Of a stretch of DNA of 20,924 nucleotides, positions 15,384 through 20,924 are shown one piece after another. A program made the position numbers and the translations under genes. The stretch comes from Pseudomonadota bacterium. Its GTDB lineage: Bacteria > Desulfobacterota > Desulfobulbia > Desulfobulbales > SURF-16. The stretch covers positions 1 to 20,924 of the forward strand of contig JAUVQZ010000018.1 of assembly GCA_030597865.1 (NCBI GenBank). Reading direction: 5' to 3'. Position 1 is the first letter of the stretch. Each line of letters begins with the position of its first letter. A model generated the notes under the pieces. It did no database searches. It was given only the letters and a program-made list of their open reading frames with translations, and was not told the DNA's origin.

Positions 15384-16466
15384 TTATCCCTCCTCCTTCT
15401 CGCAGGTGATGTAGCGCTCGTAATTGTCGATATAGATATCTGACAGGGTGAGAAAGGCGGTGATAATCAGGGGGCCGTAGATGATGCCCAGGATACCGAA
15501 AACAGCAAGGCCACCGATGATGGAGAGAAAAACCAGGATGGTGTTCATCTGCACCTGATTGCCCACCAGTTTTGGCTTGAGGAGATACTCAACGCCCATG
15601 GAGAGAAAGATGTAAAAAATGGCCAGGCCAATACCTTGGACAAGGTCGCCCTGGATGATGAGATAGAGGGCGGCCGGCCCCAGCACAGCGCCGATGCCGA
15701 CAATAGGCAGAAAGGCCATGACCCCCATGATACAGCCCCAGAGAATGGGGGAGGAAAAGCCGAGAAAGGCAAAGACTATCCCCCCCAAAACCCCTTGAAT
15801 CATTCCGCAGATACCGTTGCCCACCAGAATGGCCCCGGCAATCCGCTCAAACTTATCCATCAGGAGCTGGTCATGGTTGTCGGGCAGGGGCGAAAGGTGG
15901 AGGAGAAAGTTCACCAGCTTGTCCCGTTCAATGAGGAGAAAGAAGATGATGAGGATCATCATCATGAAGTTGAGGATGAAGTTGAGGATATTGCCGGCCC
16001 AGATGGAGGCTTGGGTGTAAATGAATTTGGCGGCCGTGGTGCCGAACTCTGACAGGGCGCTGGTTATCTGGGCCATCTCCACCTCAAAACCGTAGCCTAT
16101 CAGCAGATTATCAATACGGGTGTAGATGGGGTTATTTTGGACGTAGGCGGTCAGGGTCTCGGCGATATTGGTGCCTTTGGTGACCTGGAGCAGATAATAG
16201 GCCTCGGAAGAGAGGGCAACCACAAAAAAGATGAGGGGCACGAAGACAAGGAGGACGATGAGCGAACAGGTGATCAGCGAGGCCAGGGATGAGGGCATCT
16301 TCCGGTCCAAGAAGTCATAGACCGGCTTGGAGATAGAGGACAGGAAATAGGAGAGAATCAGCATGGAGGCAAAGGGCCACAACAACCTCAGCATCAGGAG
16401 CATGGAGAGGATAAAAAGCAGAATAAAATAGGTGAGCACCAGGGTGCTCGGTCTGCGTTGGGTCAT
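15384..16466 (-). CDS. AI-2E/PerM family membrane permease
   Basis: 360 residues, about eight membrane helices, of the AI-2E transporter (formerly UPF0118/PerM) family. N-terminal helices at about 9-28 and 32-46 come first, then PVYDFLDRKMPSSLASLIT, a third long helix (63-85), a soluble stretch (about 88-150), then a dense helical C-terminal half with ILWGCIMGVMAFLPIVGIGAVLGPAALYLI and the hallmark VEYLLKPKLVGNQVQMNTILVFLSIIGG. Members export autoinducer-2 in some bacteria, or act as Na+/H+ antiporters or permeases of unknown substrate; nothing here fixes the substrate. ATG at 16466 is preferred over a TTG two codons upstream; neither has a clear ribosome site. It is a single-gene unit, divergent from ilvE. 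Confidence 0.9.
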   Translation of the reverse strand: MTQRRPSTLVLTYFILLFILSMLLMLRLLWPFASMLILSYFLSSISKPVYDFLDRKMPSSLASLITCSLIVLLVFVPLIFFVVALSSEAYYLLQVTKGTNIAETLTAYVQNNPIYTRIDNLLIGYGFEVEMAQITSALSEFGTTAAKFIYTQASIWAGNILNFILNFMMMILIIFFLLIERDKLVNFLLHLSPLPDNHDQLLMDKFERIAGAILVGNGICGMIQGVLGGIVFAFLGFSSPILWGCIMGVMAFLPIVGIGAVLGPAALYLIIQGDLVQGIGLAIFYIFLSMGVEYLLKPKLVGNQVQMNTILVFLSIIGGLAVFGILGIIYGPLIITAFLTLSDIYIDNYERYITCEKEEG

Positions 16467-16528
16467 TGCCAAAAATGTCCGAAATAAGAGCGTGAATAGC
16501 AGGGGCTAACTTCTAAAAAAATAACTAT

Positions 16529-16547
16529 ACCTTGAAAAGAGCAAGGT
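16529..16547 (+). other. Small hairpin in the ilvE leader
   Basis: ACCTTG, AAAAGAG loop, CAAGGT: a perfect 6-bp stem about 90 nt upstream of the ilvE start. No attenuator-style leader peptide or T-run accompanies it. Confidence 0.3.
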
Positions 16548-16637
16548 GCGGAGAAATAAGTTGTTTCAAAGGTGAAAAGAATCAGCTATATTTTTGGCCT
16601 TGATAGCCAACCTGACGAATTTTACATCGCACAAATA

Positions 16638-17702
16638 ATGAAAATCACCATCGAAAAAGCAGACCGCTCTGAGTTAAAGGCAAAACCGGACGAAAACAAT
16701 CTGGGGTTCGGGAGTTATTTCAGCGACCACATGTTTGTCATGGACTATGCGGATGGCGTCTGGCAGAACGGTGTGATTAAGAAATATGGTGATTTTTCCA
16801 TTGATCCTGCGGCCATGGCCCTCCATTACGGTCAGGCCATTTTTGAAGGGTTAAAGGCGTATCGGGGCAAGGATAACCAGATTCACCTCTTTCGCCCCAA
16901 GGATAATCTGGCCCGTTTCAACCGCTCGGCCCGCCGCATGTGCATGCCGGAGGTGGATATTGACCTGGTCTACGGGGGCATCAAGAAACTCCTGGAGATT
17001 GATCAGGAGTGGGTGCCCTCGGCCCTGGGCGCCACCCTCTATATCCGGCCCACCATGATTGCCACGGAGGCGGCCCTGGGGGTACGCCCCTCTAAACGCT
17101 ATATTTTCTTTACCATTTTAAGCCCGGTGGGGGCCTATTACCCGGAGGGCTTTAATCCGGTGAAAATTTTTGTCACCGATAAATACGTGCGCGCCGTGCG
17201 CGGCGGCGTGGGCGAGGCCAAGACCGCCGGCAATTACGCCGCCTCAATCATGGCAGCCATTGAGGCCCAGGAGCAGGGTTTTACCCAGGTGCTCTGGCTC
17301 GATGCCTGTGACCGCCAATCCATCGAAGAGGTGGGCACCATGAATATCTTCTTTGTCATTGGTGACGAGCTTATCACCCCGCCCCTGCAGGGCTCCATTC
17401 TCCCCGGTATCACCAGGGAGTCTGTCCTGACCCTCACCAGGGACTGGGGTCTTAAGGTTGTGGAGCGCCCCATCACCATTGATGAGGTATTTGCCGCCAA
17501 CGAGCAGGGCCAGCTCAAAGAGGTCTTTGGCAGCGGCACGGCTGCCATTATCTCGCCGGTTGGCTCCCTCTACTATAAGGGCCAGGAATGCCGGATCAAC
17601 GGCAGCAAGACCGGTGAGCTCTCCCAGCGTCTCTTTGATGACCTGCAGGCCATCCAGTATGGCTACAAGGAAGATCACCATGGCTGGGTGGAAACCATCT
17701 GA
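16638..17702 (+). CDS. ilvE: Branched-chain amino acid aminotransferase
   Basis: 354-residue PLP-dependent class IV aminotransferase, interconverting leucine, isoleucine and valine with their 2-oxo acids in the cytoplasm. Visible signatures are FSDHMFVMDY near the start, HYGQAIFEGLKAYRG (63-77), LYIRPTMIA, the PLP lysine K195 in GGVGEAKTAGNYAAS, LWLDACDRQSIEEVGTMNIFFV (219-240) with E231, LPGITRES, and FGSGTAAIISPV for phosphate binding. Length and start fit the type II BCAT subgroup (about 355). The start at ATG 16638 is chosen by family alignment; a GTG at 16572 would add 22 atypical residues, and neither has a good ribosome site. Monocistronic, ending before a strong terminator. Confidence 0.93.
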   Translation: MKITIEKADRSELKAKPDENNLGFGSYFSDHMFVMDYADGVWQNGVIKKYGDFSIDPAAMALHYGQAIFEGLKAYRGKDNQIHLFRPKDNLARFNRSARRMCMPEVDIDLVYGGIKKLLEIDQEWVPSALGATLYIRPTMIATEAALGVRPSKRYIFFTILSPVGAYYPEGFNPVKIFVTDKYVRAVRGGVGEAKTAGNYAASIMAAIEAQEQGFTQVLWLDACDRQSIEEVGTMNIFFVIGDELITPPLQGSILPGITRESVLTLTRDWGLKVVERPITIDEVFAANEQGQLKEVFGSGTAAIISPVGSLYYKGQECRINGSKTGELSQRLFDDLQAIQYGYKEDHHGWVETI

Positions 17703-17871
17703 GACAAGGTTCATCATCGACGAAGTCCTGGCAGGCTATTTGGAGAGATGGTTAGCTGCGAGTTTGCAGGCTCACATCCTCCCCTCCCCGGGGCATTTCT
17801 TCCGTGGATTCCGTGGCAAAAATAAAGTCATTCCCGCACATTGACGAAGAACTTTTTTAGCCCTGCTTTAT

Positions 17872-17908
17872 AACCCTGGTTCGGCCTTGCCGTGCCAGGG
17901 TTTTTTTT
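17872..17908 (+). terminator. Rho-independent terminator
   Basis: AACCCTGG (17872-17879) pairs with CCAGGGTT (17895-17902). An inner CGGC-CTT-GCCG stem (17882-17892) stacks inside, and an uninterrupted run of T follows to 17908. Canonical strength and orientation for ending the ilvE transcript. Confidence 0.88.
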
Positions 17909-18048
17909 ATTGTCTCCATAGGGCGGCAAGAGATGTTTTCCTGCATTACTCCGAGTAGTTATACCCAGACAATCAACAGTAAAAAAATTGTTTTCCTTCC
18001 GTTTTACTCCAGCCTTTTGATACAATACATTCCCATAGCGTAAATTTT

Positions 18049-18072
18049 GAGGCAAGGGCCCCCCCTTGCCTC
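18049..18072 (+). promoter_or_regulatory. GC-rich leader hairpin before sucrose-phosphate synthase
   Basis: GAGGCAAGGG (18049-18058), CCCC loop, CCCTTGCCTC (18063-18072): a perfect 10-bp stem ending 17 nt before ATG 18090. No T-run follows. If transcribed it would sit just 5' of the ribosome-binding site and may influence translation or mRNA stability. Confidence 0.45.
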
Positions 18073-18089
18073 CATCCATGGGATGTGAA

Positions 18090-20276
18090 ATGAAAAAAGG
18101 ATTGTATCTCCAGCTTTTTAGTATCCATGGTCTTATTCGCGGTAGCGGGCCGGAGTTGGGCCGCGATGCCGATACCGGTGGTCAGGTCAAATATGTCCTG
18201 GAGCTTGCCAGGGCCCTGGCCGAGAGGGAGGATGTGGCCCAGGTTGACCTGGTCACCCGCCTGATTGACGACAGGGCGGTATCCAAGGACTACAGCCAGG
18301 CCATCGAACCCCTCTCCGACAAGGCCCGCCTGGTGCGTATCGCCTGCGGCGGCCGCCACTATATCCGCAAGGAGCTGCTCTGGCCCCACCTCCAGGAGTT
18401 TGTCGATAACACCATCCGCTTTATGAGGAGTGAGAACAGGGTTGCAGATCTCTTTCACGGCCATTATGCCGATGGCGGCCTGGTGGCCATGGAGCTTGCC
18501 GACGCCTTTGACGCCCCCTTTATCTTCACCGGTCACTCCATGGGCCGTAATAAGATGGCGAAACTGCTGGCCGACAACATGGCCGAGGCTGAGATCATCA
18601 AGCAGTACCATATGGACACCCGGATCCAGGTGGAGGAGGAGATCATCAGGCGCTCCGACCAGATCATCACCTCCACCCAGCAGGAAATTGATAAACAGTA
18701 CGGTCTCTACGACAATTTTAAGGAGGGACGGTATGAGGTGGTCCCGCCCGGGATCGATATGACCACCTTCTATCCCTACTACGATTCCCAGCTCGATTCC
18801 GAGCTGATGAGCGAGGAGGTCAAGCAGACCAGGGTGACCCTGCTGGCCGAGCTCCATAAGTTCTGGCCCCAGCCGGAAAAGCCCTTTATCCTGGTGCTGT
18901 GCAGGCCGGACCACCGTAAGAACATCACCGGCCTTATTGAGGCCTACGGCCGCAATAAAGAGCTGCAGGCCCTGGCCAACCTCGCCGTTTTTGCCGGTAT
19001 CCGCCAGAATATCACCACCATGGAGGAAAACGAGCAGGCCGTACTCACCGATATGCTGTTGCAGATGGACCGTTTTGATCTCTACGGCAAAATGGCCATC
19101 CCCAAAAAGCATGATTTTGCCACTGAGGTCCCGGAGCTTTACCGCCTCTGCGCCGAGGCCCGGGGTGTCTTTGTCAACCCGGCCCTGGTGGAACCCTTTG
19201 GCCTCACCCTGATCGAGGCCTCTGCCACTGGTCTGCCCATTGTTGCCACCGATGACGGTGGCCCGGTGGACATTATCAAGAACTGTGAAAACGGCATTCT
19301 GGTCAATGCCCAAGATCCAGAGGAGATCGGCAGGGCCATCCAGACCATCCTGATTGATTCCCAGATCTGGGACACCTACTCAAACAACGGCATTAACGGG
19401 GTGCTCAGCCATTACTCCTGGCAGGCCCATTGCCAAAAGAGCATTGATCAGTACCGGAAGATCTTTCCTGATCTTGTCCACCCGGAAAGCCCGGAGGGGG
19501 CTGCCCTGCCAACAACGACCCGCAAGCGTCCCTCCTTTGGCAAGCGCCTGACCAGCCTGGACCATCTCTTTATCACTGATATTGACAATACCCTGATCGG
19601 CGATGATGGCGCCCTGCAAAATCTCCTGGACATCCTGGATGAGAACCGTGACAAGATCGCCTGGGGGGTGGCCACCGGCCGCAGCCTCGGCCTGACCCTG
19701 GACGCCATGACCGAGCATAATATCCCCATCCCGGATATCCTCATCTGTTCGGTGGGTACGGAGATGTATTACGGCCCGGACCTGCGCATGGACAAGGGCT
19801 GGCAGCAGCATATCTCCTACCGCTGGCAGCCGGAAAAGATCAGAGAGGTCCTGGATGGGGTGGAGTTTCTCAGCTTTCAGGAGGCTGAGGGCCAGCGCAG
19901 CCATAAGATCAGCTATTATATGGCCGATGATTATGACTACCTGGCCTGGATCTATAATGTCCTGGCCAAGGCCAAGATCCACTGCGAGGTGATCTACTCC
20001 CACGGCCAGTTTCTCGACATCCTGCCCTTGCGGGCCTCCAAGGGCAAGGCCATTGACTATGTGATCAGCAAGTATGTTTTTCCGCCCCGCAATGTCATGG
20101 TGTCTGGTGATTCGGGCAATGACGAGGACATGCTGCGGGGCCAGACCCGGGGCCTGGTGGTGGGCAATTATGCCGAAGAGCTTGAGAAACTCAGAGGCAA
20201 ACCCCGTATCTACTTCAGCAAGGATTGCTATGCCGCCGGTATCATGGACGGCCTCCACCACTTCGGCCTTGTTTAA
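18090..20276 (+). CDS. sps: Sucrose-phosphate synthase with C-terminal HAD phosphatase domain
   Basis: 728-residue cytoplasmic enzyme joining UDP-glucose (or another NDP-glucose) to fructose 6-phosphate. The N-terminal GT4 synthase (about 1-460) shows MKKGLYLQLFSIHGLIRG, ELGRDADTGGQVKYVLELARAL (donor-loop glycines), GHYADGG, the family motif FTGHSMGRNK with H149, VPPGIDMTTFYP, CRPDHRKNITGLIEAYG and the E368-x7-E376 pair in NPALVEPFGLTLIE. A HAD-IIB sucrose-phosphatase-type domain (about 490-725) has DIDNT with D497/D499, ATGRS, RASKGKAIDYV (K651) and GDSGNDEDM (673-681), so both dephosphorylation acids are present and the protein may make free sucrose by itself. ATG 18090 fits family N-termini; an ATG four codons earlier lacks a ribosome site. 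Sucrose here is probably a compatible solute or storage sugar (inference). Confidence 0.93.
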   Translation: MKKGLYLQLFSIHGLIRGSGPELGRDADTGGQVKYVLELARALAEREDVAQVDLVTRLIDDRAVSKDYSQAIEPLSDKARLVRIACGGRHYIRKELLWPHLQEFVDNTIRFMRSENRVADLFHGHYADGGLVAMELADAFDAPFIFTGHSMGRNKMAKLLADNMAEAEIIKQYHMDTRIQVEEEIIRRSDQIITSTQQEIDKQYGLYDNFKEGRYEVVPPGIDMTTFYPYYDSQLDSELMSEEVKQTRVTLLAELHKFWPQPEKPFILVLCRPDHRKNITGLIEAYGRNKELQALANLAVFAGIRQNITTMEENEQAVLTDMLLQMDRFDLYGKMAIPKKHDFATEVPELYRLCAEARGVFVNPALVEPFGLTLIEASATGLPIVATDDGGPVDIIKNCENGILVNAQDPEEIGRAIQTILIDSQIWDTYSNNGINGVLSHYSWQAHCQKSIDQYRKIFPDLVHPESPEGAALPTTTRKRPSFGKRLTSLDHLFITDIDNTLIGDDGALQNLLDILDENRDKIAWGVATGRSLGLTLDAMTEHNIPIPDILICSVGTEMYYGPDLRMDKGWQQHISYRWQPEKIREVLDGVEFLSFQEAEGQRSHKISYYMADDYDYLAWIYNVLAKAKIHCEVIYSHGQFLDILPLRASKGKAIDYVISKYVFPPRNVMVSGDSGNDEDMLRGQTRGLVVGNYAEELEKLRGKPRIYFSKDCYAAGIMDGLHHFGLV

Positions 20277-20342
20277 AAAGCAGAGGCGGCTTCCCCATAA
20301 GTGGTGGCAACGGATTACCGAGGGACCCTGGAAATCAACGCC

Positions 20343-20924
20343 ATGGATAAAAATGCTGGCCAGAAGATAGTCATGACCGGTGCCACAGGGTTTGTCGGCT
20401 CCCACCTCCGGGTGGCGCTGGTCGAGGCGGGTTGGCAGGTGGTGGCCCTTGGCCGGGCAGATTTCACCATGGATTCCACCAGCCTGGCCGCAAAGATGGC
20501 AGGCGCCGCCGCAATTATCAATCTGGCCGGCGCCCCGGTCATTGGCCGCTGGTCAAGGGCCCACAAGGTGAGGATGCGGGAGAGCCGCATTACCCTGACC
20601 AGAAACCTGGTGACGGCCATGGCCCAGATGGCCAAGCCTCCCCAGGTCTTTATCTCCACCTCAGCCCTCGGTTATTACGCCTCAACAGGGGTACACAGCG
20701 AAGACCAGGGCGTTAAGGGTGAGGGGTTTCTCGCTGACCTGGCCCAGGGCTGGGAGAATGAGGCCCTGAAGGCAGAGGAGCTAAACATCCGCACCGTCAT
20801 TTTCCGCTTTGCCGTTGTTCTCGGCAAAGACGGCGGGGCGCTCAAAAAAATGGTGCTGCCCTTTAGATTAGGCTTAGGCGGCATTATCGGTAACGGCAGA
20901 CAGGCCTTCTCCTGGATTCATATC
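20343..20924 (+). CDS. TIGR01777-type NAD(P)-binding epimerase (3' end off window)
   Basis: 194 residues are visible; the family is about 300. Extended short-chain dehydrogenase fold: nucleotide-binding TGATGFVGS (12-20), NLAGAPVIGRWS (60-71), the signature STSALGYYAS near 106-114 and RFAVVLGKDGGALKKM (155-170), ending in QAFSWIHI, a recognisable stretch of the YfcH/SulA-like 'TIGR01777 family oxidoreductase' group. The biochemical substrate is unknown for most members. ATG 20343 lies 66 nt after the sucrose-phosphate synthase stop, so co-transcription is possible; the ribosome site is weak (GGAAA). Confidence 0.88.
   Translation, partial: MDKNAGQKIVMTGATGFVGSHLRVALVEAGWQVVALGRADFTMDSTSLAAKMAGAAAIINLAGAPVIGRWSRAHKVRMRESRITLTRNLVTAMAQMAKPPQVFISTSALGYYASTGVHSEDQGVKGEGFLADLAQGWENEALKAEELNIRTVIFRFAVVLGKDGGALKKMVLPFRLGLGGIIGNGRQAFSWIHI

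Larger units (their letters stand above)
17703..18089. other. Intergenic region between ilvE and sucrose synthesis gene
   Basis: 387 bp without a supported gene. It contains a short direct repeat TTCCGTGGA/TTCCGTGGC near 17803-17819, the intrinsic terminator (17872-17908), an AT-rich stretch with a -10-like TACAAT at 18021-18026 (no clear -35), and the GC hairpin at 18049-18072 just before the next start. Confidence 0.5.

Noticed and set aside
17973..19313. 446-codon minus-strand open frame opposite sucrose-phosphate synthase
   Set aside because: The sense strand encodes all GT4 motifs; the antisense product has no recognisable motif and would run into the terminator and leader region.

Overview
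The window is one contiguous piece of a Gram-negative chromosome with GC-rich coding sequence, tightly packed genes and several short operons. PAS-rich hybrid kinases, an HD-GYP response regulator, a Lol-type ABC module with an outer-membrane barrel, a DUF1538/P-II module and a two-domain sucrose-phosphate synthase together suggest a Desulfobacterota-type bacterium, perhaps close to Desulfobulbales. This is inference from gene content and protein style; no rRNA or other taxonomic marker is present.

Layout. (1) 1-6126, minus strand: a signalling block read right to left. It holds an HD-GYP response regulator (5020-6126), a membrane-anchored sensor with three PAS domains and no kinase domain (2066-4624), and a REC-PAS-PAS-PAS-HisKA hybrid kinase that runs off the left edge (1-1998). 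A likely decayed PAS fragment lies between the first two. (2) 6584-12298, plus strand: an envelope module of ABC ATPase, FtsX-type permease, LolA-like periplasmic protein, an unrecognised ten-helix membrane protein ending in a Cys-Cys pair, and an outer-membrane beta-barrel. The first two genes overlap and so do the last two. The two intergenic gaps carry palindromes. (3) 12541-14976, plus strand: two DUF1538 membrane proteins, a P-II-like protein with a reduced T-loop, and a small two-CBS protein, which looks like a nucleotide- or metabolite-gated transport module. (4) 15384-16466, minus: an AI-2E/PerM-family permease. (5) 16638-17702, plus: branched-chain aminotransferase ilvE, followed by a strong intrinsic terminator. 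(6) 18090-20276, plus: sucrose-phosphate synthase fused to its phosphatase-like domain, preceded by a GC-rich hairpin. (7) 20343-right edge, plus: a TIGR01777-type NAD(P)-binding epimerase, incomplete.

The most interesting items are the envelope module (2) with its uncharacterised integral membrane protein, the DUF1538/P-II/CBS module (3), and a roughly 65-bp dispersed element present twice (12305-12369 and 14983-15050). Each copy starts exactly 6 nt after a stop codon, so the pair brackets module 3. I see no tRNA, rRNA, CRISPR array, transposase or phage gene.
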